The notes below the pieces were generated by a model. The model did not search any database. It saw only the letters and a program-made list of their open reading frames with translations, and had not been told where the DNA came from. Shown one piece after another: positions 47,301-55,881 of a stretch of 64,000 nucleotides of DNA (position 1 is its first letter; every line of letters begins with the position of its first letter). The position numbers and the translations under genes are program-made. The stretch covers positions 2,046,001 through 2,110,000 of the forward strand of contig NZ_CP104264.1 of the NCBI RefSeq assembly GCF_025244845.1, read 5' to 3'. The stretch is from Arthrobacter sp. zg-Y1171 (GTDB lineage Bacteria; Actinomycetota; Actinomycetes; Actinomycetales; Micrococcaceae).

Positions 47301-47414
47301 GGATACCCGACCTCCGGTCCGACCGCGGCCGCAGGCGGTGCAACGGTCCAGAGCTTCAAGGGCGGAAAGATCACCCGGGATGCCGACGGCAAGGTACAGG
47401 TCAGCTACAACTAG
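44319..47414 (+). CDS. Secreted metzincin metalloprotease with LGFP repeats
   Basis: This 1031-residue exported protein begins with a signal peptide (TTG start; LKSAKLAVLALLAVSLTAGG) followed by a Pro/Ala/Glu linker. The protease domain has HEFGHVLGLLH at about 291-301, the extended zinc motif of metzincins, with Met-turn DLMGY near 337-341; two cysteines (LKCNN, DGSCTS) lie between. From about residue 522 nine full LGFP repeats of about 53 residues and a partial tenth run to the end, each with a QDYQGGAIIWS core and LGLPT-type end. LGFP repeats bind the cell wall or arabinogalactan in related bacteria. AAGGA lies 8 bases before TTG; the first 44 codons of the longer frame have no start support. 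Confidence 0.88.
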   Translation: MKSAKLAVLALLAVSLTAGGLPAQEYAVPGEPAATQVPADPGAATLPPSPAPDAGSAVAEAVPEAEPTPSAPLTAAPAEEHPADGEESHTDTAESGDELGYDPVVGGGFPVPGPNTPMVTDPDGTVRSAVETDISAAHDHGASAFSSAAGGASTMGAAARSGTINITLVYATLTDNRGAVNEAGALNSMTAANQYWRAMSNGRLGVLHTSTRAINSSANSRQDYADMMNTIKRDLGWRDSANNALLVFVPAGDLKSGGYGGILGGGWTSGPTSGSVLMPQPSGFTNNVVTHEFGHVLGLLHANSLKCNNGRSDIGVGSNGAWADGSCTSREYGDTSDLMGYAQYPSPAINSYFWDAGGFGRGDEIYNAGTPGSSITYTLRPWAGSSAQRAVKFRDSSGETYYLELRLPVGYDESTAVGGNRGVKIVKPDLANDWAVNSLVIAPNTRDFSGYTNANSTWQAGQTFTSHSGTTVHVNWISGEAASVTVTGGVAARAGAPIDEARRAHPELGNAIGDIRGGLKDGGAYQDFQNGAIIWSPNTGARVSTGAIRSAWASTGFDAGYLGLPTSDEVYGLPNGGAYQDYQGGAIIWSPATGARVSKNGPIRTEWGYTGFERSYLGYPTSNEIGGLPNGGTYQDFQNGAIIWSPATGARVSRNGPIREAWRRSGFENSPIGYPTTNQVTLADGGTSQEYQRGTIIHSPASGAWIVTGAVRNVWRAAGAEKSDLKYPVGNEVLMGTQGTYQDYQGGAMIWSAATGAQISKSGPIRSAWGATGFNASYLGLPTGPETSMGTQGKYQDYQGGAIIWSEKTGARISRNGPIRSAWGATGFNAGPLGLPTGEERAMGTQGSYQDYEGGAIIWSAKTGAQVSVNGPIRSAWGSTGFNSGYLGLPTGGERSMGAQGKYQDYEGGAIIWSQKTGAQISKNGAIRSAWGSTGFNSGYLGLPTSGEKSSNGGTTQEYEGGTILSSAGTGTHILANGPVRDAYRAQGAETGRLGYPTSGPTAAAGGATVQSFKGGKITRDADGKVQVSYN
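45882..47411 (+). repeat. LGFP repeat array (coding)
   Basis: Nine repeats of about 159 bases plus one partial, inside the metalloprotease gene. Repeats 5-8 are the most alike in both protein and DNA and carry a GTQGxYQDYxGGA joint, pointing to recent duplication; repeats 3, 4 and 9 are most diverged. Confidence 0.85.
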
Positions 47415-47432
47415 CGGCTGACGGCAGGACAC

Positions 47433-47475
47433 CGGAACGGCGGATTGCTCTTTGCAATCCGCCGTTCCGTGCTTT
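47433..47475 (+). terminator. Terminator of the LGFP metalloprotease gene
   Basis: Perfect 16-base arms (47433-47448, 47454-47469) with a TCTTT loop, then TGCTTT. It starts 19 bases after the stop. Confidence 0.85.
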
Positions 47476-47583
47476 GGAAGGGTGCTTGGCGATGAGAGAC
47501 TGTTGCACAAGATCACTAGTGTGGAAGATTCTTGCAAACACCATGAAAGCGCCGCACTCCTTGTCCTTGAGAAAGGCCCAACC

Positions 47584-50145
47584 TTGCCAGGTATGAATCT
47601 CACGCGCTCCGAAGCCCGTGAACGTGCAGAACTCCTCGACGTCGAGTCCTACGACGTCAACCTCGACCTGACCCGGGGAGAGACGGTGTTCGGCAGCACG
47701 ACCGTCGTCCGGTTCTCCGCCCGCCCCGGGACCTCGACCTTCATCGACGCGGTCACCGACACGGTTCACCGGATCACGCTCAACGGCGTGTCCCTGGACC
47801 CGGCGGAGGTGTCCGACGGCGTGCGGATCTCCCTGCCGAACCTCGCCGAGTCCAACGAACTCGTGGTGGACGCGGACGCCCGCTACATGAACACCGGTGA
47901 GGGCCTGCACCGTTTCGTGGACCCCGTGGACAACGAGGTCTACCTTTATTCGCAGTTCGAGGTTCCGGACTCCCGCCGGATGTTCGCGGTCTTCGAACAG
48001 CCGGATTTGAAGGCCACCTTCCGCTTCACGGTCACCGCGCCGTCGCACTGGGACGTCATTTCCAACTCCCCCACCCCGGAACCCGTTGCCGCCGGCGACC
48101 TGACGGACGCCAGTCCGCGCTCCACCTGGTCCTTCGAACCCACGCCGCGGATCTCCTCCTACATCACCGCGCTGATCGCAGGTCCGTACCAGTCCGTCCG
48201 CAGCGAGCTGACCAGTTCCGACGGACGCACCATCCCCCTTGGTGTCTTTGCCCGCCGGTCCCTGATGCAGTTCATGGACGCGGAGAACATCTTCGAACTC
48301 ACCCGCCAGGGCTTCGCCTTCTACGAGGAGCAGTTCGGTACGCCGTACCCGTTCGAAAAGTATGACCAGCTCTTCGTGCCCGAGTTCAACGCCGGGGCCA
48401 TGGAAAACGCCGGTGCCGTGACCTTCCTCGAGAGCTATGTCTTCCGTTCCCGGGTTACCGAAGCCACCGTGGAACGCCGCGCCGTGACGATCCTGCACGA
48501 ACTGGCGCACATGTGGTTCGGCGACCTGGTCACGATGCGCTGGTGGAACGACCTGTGGCTGAATGAATCCTTCGCAGAGTTCATGTCCACCCTCGCCGCT
48601 GCCGAGGCCACCGAGTTCAAGCAGTCCTGGACCACGTTCGCCTCGTTGGAAAAGGCCTGGGCCTACCGCCAGGACCAGCTGCCCACCACGCACCCGATCG
48701 TCGCCGAAATCCGGGACCTGGAAGACGTCCAGGTCAACTTCGACGGCATCACCTACGCCAAGGGCGCTTCCGTGCTCAAGCAGCTGGTGGCCTGGGTCGG
48801 ACAGGATAAGTTCATGGCCGGCGTGCGCGAGTACTTCGGCAAGCACTCCTGGCAGAACACCGAGCTGTCGGATCTGCTGTCGGAGCTGGAAACAGCCAGC
48901 GGCCGGGACCTGTCCGACTGGTCCGCGAAGTGGCTGGAGACTGCCGGCGTAAACACCCTGCGTCCGGAGTTCGAGACCGATGAGGACGGCACCATCACGT
49001 CCTTCGCCGTACTGCAGAGCGCTATCGAGGAATACCCCACCCTTCGCCCGCACCGCCTGGCGATCGGCTTCTACAACCCGGACGCGGACGGCCGGCTACA
49101 GCGCACGCACCGCGTGGAGCTCGACGTCGACGGCGAACGCACCGAAGTTTCCGAACTCATCGGCCAGCCGCGCCCGGCCCTGCTGCTGCTCAACGACGAC
49201 GACCTTGCCTACGCAAAGATCCGCCTGGACGCCGCCTCGCAGCACACCGCCACCCGCAGCCTGCGCAACATTGCGGATTCCCTCCCCCGGACGCTCGTGT
49301 GGGCCTCCGCCTGGGACGCGGCGCGGGACGCCGAGATCCCCGCCCGCAACTACGTGGAACTGGTCCTGCAGAACATCGCCTCCGAGTCCGACTCGACTGT
49401 TGTCCAGGTGCTGCTGCGCCAGCTGGCCACCACCCTGGCCTTCTACGTCAGCCCCCAGGACCGCGGGCCCATGACCGTTGCCGCTGCGGAGAGTCTCTGG
49501 GAGTTGGCTTCGGCAGCGGAGCCGGGCTCCGATTCACAGCTGCAGTTCGTCAAGGCCTTCGCCGCCCACGCCTCGTCGGACGAGCAGCTGGACGCGCTGG
49601 CAGGTCTGTTCACCGGCGAGCAGTCCCTTGAGGGGCTGGCTGTCGACGCGGACCTGCGCTGGGAGCTGCTCACCGGTCTCGTGGCCGGAGGCCGGCTGGG
49701 CACAGCGGACATCGACGCGGAACTCGAGCGCGATGCCACCGCCACGGGTGCCCTTGCAGCGGCCATGGCCCGTGCGGCCATCCCCACGGCAGAAGCCAAG
49801 GCAGCGGCCTGGGAAGCGATCGTGGAGCGCTCCGACATGCCCAACGCCGCGCAGCGTTCGGCCATCGCCGGATTCATGCGGGTCCACGACACCGGCCTGC
49901 TGGAACCGTACGCACAGAAGTACTTTGCCTCGATCCGCGACGTGTGGGCCAGCCGCACCCATGAGATCGCCCAGCAGATCGCCGTCGGCCTCTATCCGTC
50001 CCGGCTGACGCGCCAGGACACGGTGGACACCACCGATGCCTTCCTCGCCGATCTGGGCGGGGACTCGCCCTCGCTGCGACGGCTGATCCTGGAAAGCCGC
50101 GACGGCGTGGTCCGCGCCCTGAAGGCGCAGCAGGCCGACCGGTAA
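47584..50145 (+). CDS. pepN: Aminopeptidase N (M1 family)
   Basis: This 853-residue zinc aminopeptidase has GAMENAG near residue 271 (N-terminal amine recognition), HELAHMWFGD starting at 305 with the downstream glutamate in LNESFAEF, and a C-terminal ERAP1-like helical domain. It removes N-terminal residues from peptides in the cytosol, downstream of Clp and other proteases. The start is TTG at 47584 (reads LPGMNLTRSEA) with AAAGG 7 bases upstream; the ATG at 47593 lacks a well-spaced site. It is separated from the LGFP gene by a terminator. Confidence 0.93.
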   Translation: MPGMNLTRSEARERAELLDVESYDVNLDLTRGETVFGSTTVVRFSARPGTSTFIDAVTDTVHRITLNGVSLDPAEVSDGVRISLPNLAESNELVVDADARYMNTGEGLHRFVDPVDNEVYLYSQFEVPDSRRMFAVFEQPDLKATFRFTVTAPSHWDVISNSPTPEPVAAGDLTDASPRSTWSFEPTPRISSYITALIAGPYQSVRSELTSSDGRTIPLGVFARRSLMQFMDAENIFELTRQGFAFYEEQFGTPYPFEKYDQLFVPEFNAGAMENAGAVTFLESYVFRSRVTEATVERRAVTILHELAHMWFGDLVTMRWWNDLWLNESFAEFMSTLAAAEATEFKQSWTTFASLEKAWAYRQDQLPTTHPIVAEIRDLEDVQVNFDGITYAKGASVLKQLVAWVGQDKFMAGVREYFGKHSWQNTELSDLLSELETASGRDLSDWSAKWLETAGVNTLRPEFETDEDGTITSFAVLQSAIEEYPTLRPHRLAIGFYNPDADGRLQRTHRVELDVDGERTEVSELIGQPRPALLLLNDDDLAYAKIRLDAASQHTATRSLRNIADSLPRTLVWASAWDAARDAEIPARNYVELVLQNIASESDSTVVQVLLRQLATTLAFYVSPQDRGPMTVAAAESLWELASAAEPGSDSQLQFVKAFAAHASSDEQLDALAGLFTGEQSLEGLAVDADLRWELLTGLVAGGRLGTADIDAELERDATATGALAAAMARAAIPTAEAKAAAWEAIVERSDMPNAAQRSAIAGFMRVHDTGLLEPYAQKYFASIRDVWASRTHEIAQQIAVGLYPSRLTRQDTVDTTDAFLADLGGDSPSLRRLILESRDGVVRALKAQQADR

Positions 50146-50201
50146 CACCTTGCCGCCGCGGTTCCCTTCCATCCAACGGCTCAGACGGTAGCTTGGAGAA
50201 C

Positions 50202-50720
50202 GTGAATCTCTCCGAACACCGTTACACGCTCGACCTGGAATGGACGGGAAACCGCGGCGACGGGACCGCTTCCTACCGCGGCTACGGCCGCGACCACATC
50301 ATCCGCGCCCCCGGACTGCCTGACCTGCCCGGAACGGCGGATCCCACCTTCCACGGCGACCGGGACCGCTGGAACCCCGAGCAGCTTCTGCTGGCCGCAC
50401 TGGCCCAGTGCCACATGCTTTCCTACCTGCACGTGGCGGTCCGAAACGGCATCAGGGTGCTCGCCTATGAGGACTCCCCGGAGGGGCTGCTGCGGCTCAA
50501 CCGGGACGGCAGCGGTGAGTTCACCACAGCCGTGCTTCGTCCCAAGGTGACTATCGACGGCGGCGCGGGGCCGGCCGCCGTCGAACTGGCAGCCGGGCCG
50601 ATGCACGCCGAGGCGAACCGGCTGTGCTTCATTGCGCGGAGCGTCAATTTCCCGGTGGAGCACCGGCCCCGGACGCTGACCGTGCCCGTGCTGCCCTCCG
50701 GGCACGGCCGGCACGGGTAG
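50202..50720 (+). CDS. OsmC family peroxidase-like protein
   Basis: This 172-residue OsmC/Ohr-fold protein has both catalytic cysteines: one in ALAQCHMLSYLH and one in ANRLCFIARSVNFPV. The arginine expected to activate the peroxidatic cysteine may be in DRDRWNPEQ. OsmC proteins reduce organic hydroperoxides with thiols such as mycothiol or lipoamide. GTG at 50202 with GGAG close upstream is used; TTG at 50193 is an alternative. It is 56 bases after pepN and 48 before the MscS gene. Confidence 0.88.
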   Translation: MNLSEHRYTLDLEWTGNRGDGTASYRGYGRDHIIRAPGLPDLPGTADPTFHGDRDRWNPEQLLLAALAQCHMLSYLHVAVRNGIRVLAYEDSPEGLLRLNRDGSGEFTTAVLRPKVTIDGGAGPAAVELAAGPMHAEANRLCFIARSVNFPVEHRPRTLTVPVLPSGHGRHG

Positions 50721-50768
50721 CCTTAACCGCAGACCACTGTCCGGCTACACAAAGGTGAACGGCTACCC

Positions 50769-51446
50769 GTGCTTTCCGCTTCCGAAATTGACCTCTCTTC
50801 AGTGACCGTCAATGATTTCGACTTTTCCGGCCTGATCGAGGCTGCCTTTATTGTCCTGGCCGCCACGGGCGTGTGGTTTGTCGCCCGTTTCCTGATCAAC
50901 CGGCTGGTGGCGCGCGCCCAGAAGGGCTATTCGCTGCTGCACTCCTCCAAGATCAAGTGGGCGCAGCCGGTGATGCGCAACCTGGACAAGAAACGCCGCG
51001 CCCAGCGCGCAGACACCATCGGTGCCCTGCTGCGCAGCGCCGTCAACGTTTCCATCTGGACCGTCGCGATCATCATGGTCCTGGATGCCGTCGGCATCAA
51101 CATCGCCCCGCTGCTGGCCAGTGTCGGCATTGTCGGCATCGCCCTCGGTTTCGGCGCGCGGGAACTCATCCGCGACGCCTTGGCCGGGTTCTTCATCACC
51201 ATTGAGGACCAGTACGGAATCGGCGACGTCATCGAAGTCGGCGACACCGCCGGAACGGTGCAGTCCGTTGGCATCCGGATCACGCGGATCATCGATGACC
51301 GCGGCGTCATCTGGTACATCCGCAACGGCGAGATCGCCAAGATCGGCAACCGCTCCCAGGGCACGTACCTGGGCGAAACACCGGCAGAACCGGAGGAACC
51401 GGCGAAGGCCGGCGCACTCAAGGACGGCATGGCCGCCAATGACTGA
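50769..51446 (+). CDS. Small MscS-family mechanosensitive channel
   Basis: This 225-residue channel has three hydrophobic segments: the last, [16 protein letters not shown] with small residues on one face, is the MscS pore helix, followed by [15 protein letters not shown] and the beta domain ([20 protein letters not shown]). The C-terminal alpha/beta cage is missing, so this is a minimal form. It releases osmolytes on hypo-osmotic shock. GTG at 50769 follows AAAGGTGAA by about 10 bases. The last eight bases overlap the globin gene (ATGACTGA). Confidence 0.9.
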   Translation: MLSASEIDLSSVTVNDFDFSGLIEAAFIVLAATGVWFVARFLINRLVARAQKGYSLLHSSKIKWAQPVMRNLDKKRRAQRADTIGALLRSAVNVSIWTVAIIMVLDAVGINIAPLLASVGIVGIALGFGARELIRDALAGFFITIEDQYGIGDVIEVGDTAGTVQSVGIRITRIIDDRGVIWYIRNGEIAKIGNRSQGTYLGETPAEPEEPAKAGALKDGMAAND

Positions 51447-51927
51447 ACCGTTGCCTGAAACGGCACCCCAGGCGCCCCCGAGCGCGGCATCCCTGCCGCT
51501 GCAGCCGGCGCAGCAGCCCACGCTGCAGCCGCAGGCTTTCCAGCAGCCGCAGTACACGGACAACTTCTATGAGGCCGTGGGCGGGCATCCCACGTTCGTG
51601 AAACTCGTGGACGTGTTCTATGCCGGAGTGGCGGAGGACCCCCTGATGCGGCCGATGTATCCCGAGGAAGACCTCGGGCCGGCCAAGGAACGCCTGCTCC
51701 TGTTCCTCGAGCAGTACTGGGGCGGCCCGAAGACCTACGGCGAGCAGCGCGGGCACCCCCGCCTGCGGATGCGGCACATGCCCTTCATCGTCACCCCCGC
51801 GGCGCGGGACGCCTGGCTGCGGCACATGCGTGCCGCCGTCGACTCCCTCGAGCTCTCACCCCTGCACGAGGGGACCCTCTGGGATTACCTGGAGCGGGCT
51901 GCCCACTCCATGGTCAATTCGGCCTGA
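51439..51927 (+). CDS. glbO: Group II truncated haemoglobin (GlbO-like)
   Basis: This 162-residue protein has an N-terminal Pro/Gln/Ala-rich extension (about 40 residues) and a 2-over-2 globin fold: tyrosine B10 in VDVFYAGV, the group II block [20 protein letters not shown], proximal histidine in RMRHMPF and tryptophan G8 in RDAWLRHM. GlbO binds oxygen tightly and is tied to redox or nitric oxide protection. ATG at 51439 overlaps the MscS stop, so the two should be co-translated. Confidence 0.92.
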   Translation: MTEPLPETAPQAPPSAASLPLQPAQQPTLQPQAFQQPQYTDNFYEAVGGHPTFVKLVDVFYAGVAEDPLMRPMYPEEDLGPAKERLLLFLEQYWGGPKTYGEQRGHPRLRMRHMPFIVTPAARDAWLRHMRAAVDSLELSPLHEGTLWDYLERAAHSMVNSA

Positions 51928-51945
51928 TCCGCCGCCGAGGCAGGC

Positions 51946-52608
51946 CTACAGGACCGCCGGCAACCGGGTCAGGACGTGCCCGAGGGTGGTGCTCAGCCGC
52001 AGCCAGCGCCCGTTGCTGAACAGGGCGGCGTCGGTCTCGGGTCCGTCGGCGGGCAGGAAGCCGAGGGACAGCGCCGCAAAGGCAGCCCCTGCGGGCACCG
52101 GCGTTTCGGTTCCGCCCATGGGCTGCGCCCAGACCCGTGTCCGGGCACTGTGCACGACGGCGGCTCCCGGACTCTGGGGCAGCATCGCCGCGACCTCGCG
52201 GATTCCGCGGTGTGCCGTCTGCTCGAGCAGCTGTACCGGAACCCGGCCGGCAGGCTGCCAGCCCGAACGCGGTGCCAGGATGCCCGCCCACGTTTCCCGC
52301 ACGGTCATCGGCGGCACGGGAAGCACGGTGTCTGCGGTTCCCATCCGGGCGAGCCGGTCCCCCACAGCCGACAGCTGGACCGTGGCGTCCACCTCCGCCG
52401 GAGCAGCCAGCGGCATGGTCCGCAGGCCCAGCACGGTCGGTGTGTCTTCCCCGAGGATGCGGGGGCGCAGGACGCAGACATAGGCGGCCAGGACACTGCC
52501 CACGGCCTGCAGGCGGACCGCGCCGTCGTCGGCCGTTCGGGCACGGGCCACGAAGTTGCGCAGATCGGCCGTGACCTGCGGATCCGCCAGCCGGAGTTCG
52601 CTGTCCAT
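51946..52608 (-). CDS. Conserved hypothetical protein
   Basis: This 220-residue protein shows no signal peptide, membrane helix or enzyme motif. It has alternating hydrophobic strands and a VPAGAAFAALSLGFLPADGP stretch near the C terminus. Its ATG directly follows the thioesterase stop (TAG then ATG in minus-strand order), so it is translated with that gene. I do not recognise the family; the pairing is the only clue. Confidence 0.7.
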   Translation of the reverse strand: MDSELRLADPQVTADLRNFVARARTADDGAVRLQAVGSVLAAYVCVLRPRILGEDTPTVLGLRTMPLAAPAEVDATVQLSAVGDRLARMGTADTVLPVPPMTVRETWAGILAPRSGWQPAGRVPVQLLEQTAHRGIREVAAMLPQSPGAAVVHSARTRVWAQPMGGTETPVPAGAAFAALSLGFLPADGPETDAALFSNGRWLRLSTTLGHVLTRLPAVL

Positions 52609-53088
52609 CTAGTTCCCCTGTCCGGCAGGAACGGCTGCACGGAACGGCACGGGCTCACCCATCCACGCCTGGAGCACTTCCCGCTGCTCGTCCGTGAGCG
52701 GGGTGGGCCTGCCGGTGGCAGCCTCCACCTGCACCATGGCTGCTTCGGCGTAGGCGTACACCGTCTCCGGCTCTTCATCCGCGACGCGGAAACCGTAGGC
52801 AAGGCTGCTGGAGCCGATCCGGGTCACCCAGACGTCCACCCAGACAGGTTCCTTCCGGTGAAGCAACGGCGACACGTACTCGATTTCCTGCCGGACCACG
52901 TAGGTTGCCGTCCGGTCCCCGGCCAGGTCCCGGAAGCTACCCGGTCCGCCCGCACCGGCCGGAAGCGGCAGCAGGCCCAGCTGGACCCGCGCTTCCTCGA
53001 GGAACTGGACGAACCGAACGTTGTTGATGTGGCCGTTGGGATCTTGGTCGCCGAACCGAAGCTGGACGGGGAAACGATGCACAGACAT
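52609..53088 (-). CDS. Hotdog-fold acyl-CoA thioesterase (4-hydroxybenzoyl-CoA thioesterase type)
   Basis: This 159-residue single hotdog domain protein has FGDQDPNGHINNVRFVQFLE near the N terminus, in which the aspartate and GHINN loop form the usual active site. These enzymes hydrolyse short or aromatic acyl-CoAs. It is the first of a two-gene unit with the hypothetical gene that follows. The divergent TesB-type gene lies 147 bases away, so two different thioesterases are encoded side by side. Confidence 0.88.
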   Translation of the reverse strand: MSVHRFPVQLRFGDQDPNGHINNVRFVQFLEEARVQLGLLPLPAGAGGPGSFRDLAGDRTATYVVRQEIEYVSPLLHRKEPVWVDVWVTRIGSSSLAYGFRVADEEPETVYAYAEAAMVQVEAATGRPTPLTDEQREVLQAWMGEPVPFRAAVPAGQGN

Positions 53089-53235
53089 GCCCCCATCTTT
53101 CCAGAGAGTGAGGTTAGCCCTAAAACGCAGGGCACCGGCGGCCGCACTGGTTACTGGCCGGTACGTTTAAGCTAGAAGTGTTCCACGGTTCCTGCCTCAG
53201 GCAGCACCGCCTTTCCTGCTAGGAGATAGTCCCTC

Positions 53236-54120
53236 ATGTCCATTGATGAATCCTTCGATCCGACCGCGTCCCTGCTCGAGCTCCTGAACCTTAGCTGGGC
53301 CGACGGCGCGAAGACCGACGAGGACATTTTTGTCGGGGGTTCCCAGGCAGAACCGCGCAAGCGGGTCTTCGGCGGACAGGTGCTGGGCCAGTCCCTTGTT
53401 GCTGCGGCCCGCACCGTTCCCGAAGACCGGATCATGCACTCCATGCACGGGTACTTCCTCCGCCCCGGCGACACCGAGGTACCCATTACCTTCGGTGTGG
53501 AACGGCTGCGGGACGGCCGCTCCTTCTCCGCCAGGCGCAGCCACGCCTACCAGAACGGCAAGCCGATCCTGTCCATGATCGCTTCCTTCCAGGTTCCCGA
53601 TTCGGGGGTGGACCACCAGGAGGAGATGCCCGCCGGCATCCCCGAGCCGGAGGACCTGCCGACCACTGCCGAGCTGCTGAAGGACTTCGACCACCCGGTG
53701 GCCGAGGCCTGGTCCCACCGGCGCCCCATGGACATCCGCCACGTAATGGACCCGGTCTACGTCCGCGCCGGACGGGAAAAGACCCCGCACAACGCCGTCT
53801 GGATGAAGACCTTCAAGCCCATGCCCGACGGCGAGAACCTGCACCGCGCGGCCCTGGCCTACGCCAGCGACTACACCCTGCTGGAACCGGTGCTGCGCGG
53901 GCACGGGCTTGCCTGGACCACCCCGGGCATGAGCATTGCCAGCCTGGACCACGCCATGTGGTGGCACCGGCCGGTGCGGGTGGACGACTGGCTGCTCTAC
54001 GTCCAGGAATCCCCCAGCGCTTCCGCCGCGCGGGGGCTGTCCACCGGCCGGATCTTCAACCGAAGCGGTGAACTGGTGGCCACCGTTGCCCAGGAAGGCA
54101 TGGTCCGCGTCCCGCAGTAA
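53236..54120 (+). CDS. tesB: Acyl-CoA thioesterase II (TesB family)
   Basis: This 294-residue double-hotdog thioesterase has the N-terminal hotdog signature FGGQVLGQSLVAAART and HSMHGYFLRPGD, and the C-terminal hotdog with SLDHAMWWHRPVRVDDWLLY. The catalytic aspartate, serine/threonine and glutamine triad maps to SLDHA, ASAARGLSTG and TVAQEG. It hydrolyses medium- and long-chain acyl-CoA. AGGAG is 10 bases before the ATG. A strong terminator follows. Confidence 0.93.
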   Translation: MSIDESFDPTASLLELLNLSWADGAKTDEDIFVGGSQAEPRKRVFGGQVLGQSLVAAARTVPEDRIMHSMHGYFLRPGDTEVPITFGVERLRDGRSFSARRSHAYQNGKPILSMIASFQVPDSGVDHQEEMPAGIPEPEDLPTTAELLKDFDHPVAEAWSHRRPMDIRHVMDPVYVRAGREKTPHNAVWMKTFKPMPDGENLHRAALAYASDYTLLEPVLRGHGLAWTTPGMSIASLDHAMWWHRPVRVDDWLLYVQESPSASAARGLSTGRIFNRSGELVATVAQEGMVRVPQ

Positions 54121-54142
54121 GCACTGCTGACCCTGAACGAAA

Positions 54143-54181
54143 AGAGCTCCGCTTCCCCGAAGGGAAGCGGAGCTCTTTTTT
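54143..54181. terminator. Bidirectional terminator between tesB and ettA
   Basis: A 15-base perfect stem (54143-54157, 54162-54176) and CGAA loop have T residues on the plus side and the complement of AAAA on the minus side. It can serve both convergent genes. Confidence 0.92.
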
Positions 54182-54198
54182 CTCGGGCTGCGCCGGAC

Positions 54199-55881
54199 TT
54201 AGTCGCGGGTCAGGCGGCGGTGCGTCACACGGTGCGGCTTGGCTGCATCCGGGCCGAGGCGTTCGATCTTGTTCTGCTCATAGGACTCGAAGTTACCCTC
54301 GAACCAGTACCAGTTCGCCGGGTTTTCCTCGGTGCCCTCGAAGGCGAGGATGTGGGTGGCCACACGGTCCAGGAACCACCGGTCGTGCGAGACCACGACG
54401 GCGCAGCCGGGGAATTCCAGCAGCGCGTTTTCGAGGCTGGACAGGGTTTCGACGTCCAGGTCGTTAGTGGGCTCATCGAGCAGGAGCAGGTTTCCCCCCT
54501 GCTTCAGGGTCATGGCCAGGTTCAGCCGGTTGCGCTCACCACCGGAAAGCACGCCGGCCTTCTTCTGCTGGTCCGGGCCCTTGAACCCGAAAGCGGAGAC
54601 ATAGGCGCGGGACGGCATTTCCACCTGTCCCACCTGGATCCAGTCGTGCCCCTCGGAAACGACCTCCCACAGGCTCTTCTCCGGGTCGATGCCGCCGCGG
54701 GACTGGTCCACGTAGGAGATCTTCACGGAGTCGCCGATCTTCAGCTCACCGCCGTCGAGCTCTTCCAGACCGACGATGGTCTTGAACAGGGTGGACTTAC
54801 CCACGCCATTCGGGCCGATGACGCCGACGATGCCGTTGCGCGGAAGCGAGAAGGACAGTCCGTCGATCAGCTGCCGGTCGCCGAAGCCCTTCTGCAGGCC
54901 CTTGGCTTCCAGCACGAGGGAGCCCAGGCGGGGGCCCGGCGGGATCTGGATTTCTTCGAAGTCCAGCTTGCGGGTGCGGTCCGCTTCGGCTGCCATTTCC
55001 TCGTAGCGGGCCAGACGGGCCTTGGACTTCGTCTGGCGGCCCTTCGCGTTGGACCGGACCCAGTCCAGCTCATCGGTGAGGCGCTTGGCCAGCTTCTGGT
55101 CCTTCTTGCCCTGGACTTCCAGGCGTGCGCGCTTCTTTTCCAGGTACGTGGAGTAGTTGCCCTCGTACGGGTACAGATGTCCGCGGTCCACTTCGGCGAT
55201 CCACTGGGCCACGTGGTCCAGGAAGTACCGGTCGTGGGTCACGGCCAGGACGGCGCCGTGGTAGGCGGAGAGGTGCTGCTCAAGCCAGAGCACGCTCTCG
55301 GCGTCCAGGTGGTTGGTGGGCTCATCGAGGAGCAGCAGGTCCGGCTTCTGCAGCAGCAGCTTGCAGAGCGCCACGCGGCGGCGCTCACCGCCGGAGAGGA
55401 GGGTGACATCGGCTTCGGGCGGCGGGCAGCGCAGGGCGTCCATGGCCTGTTCGAGCTGGGAATCAATGTCCCAGGCATCGGCGGCGTCAATGGCTTCCTG
55501 CAGCTTGCCCATTTCCTCAAGCAGGCTGTCGAAGTCCGCATCCGGCTGCGACATCTCTTCGGAGATTTCGTTGAACCGCTGGATCTTGCCGTAGATCTCG
55601 CCGACGCCCTCCTGGACGTTGCCGAGTACGGTCTTTTCCTCATTCAGCGGCGGCTCCTGGAGCAGGATGCCCACCGTGTAGCCGGCGCTGAGCCGGGCCT
55701 CACCGTTGGAGGGGGTGTCCAGTCCAGCCATGATCTTGAGGATGGTGGACTTACCCGCACCGTTGGGACCCACCACGCCGATCTTGGCACCGGGGTAGAA
55801 GGACATGCTTACGTCGTCGAGGATAACTTTGTCGCCAACGGCCTTGCGGGCCTTGGTCATCGTGTAGATAAATTCCGCCAT
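54199..55881 (-). CDS. ettA: EttA: ABC-F energy-dependent translational throttle
   Basis: This 560-residue soluble ABC-F protein has two complete ATPase halves: GPNGAGKST and LSGGERRRVALC in the first, GPNGVGKST and LSGGERNRLNLA in the second, with catalytic glutamates in LLLDEPTNHLD and LLLDEPTNDLD. The linker (about 245-310) is basic and helical and reaches the ribosomal E site. It gates the first peptide bond according to ATP:ADP ratio. The C terminus is basic, as in actinobacterial members. Confidence 0.95.
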   Translation of the reverse strand: MAEFIYTMTKARKAVGDKVILDDVSMSFYPGAKIGVVGPNGAGKSTILKIMAGLDTPSNGEARLSAGYTVGILLQEPPLNEEKTVLGNVQEGVGEIYGKIQRFNEISEEMSQPDADFDSLLEEMGKLQEAIDAADAWDIDSQLEQAMDALRCPPPEADVTLLSGGERRRVALCKLLLQKPDLLLLDEPTNHLDAESVLWLEQHLSAYHGAVLAVTHDRYFLDHVAQWIAEVDRGHLYPYEGNYSTYLEKKRARLEVQGKKDQKLAKRLTDELDWVRSNAKGRQTKSKARLARYEEMAAEADRTRKLDFEEIQIPPGPRLGSLVLEAKGLQKGFGDRQLIDGLSFSLPRNGIVGVIGPNGVGKSTLFKTIVGLEELDGGELKIGDSVKISYVDQSRGGIDPEKSLWEVVSEGHDWIQVGQVEMPSRAYVSAFGFKGPDQQKKAGVLSGGERNRLNLAMTLKQGGNLLLLDEPTNDLDVETLSSLENALLEFPGCAVVVSHDRWFLDRVATHILAFEGTEENPANWYWFEGNFESYEQNKIERLGPDAAKPHRVTHRRLTRD

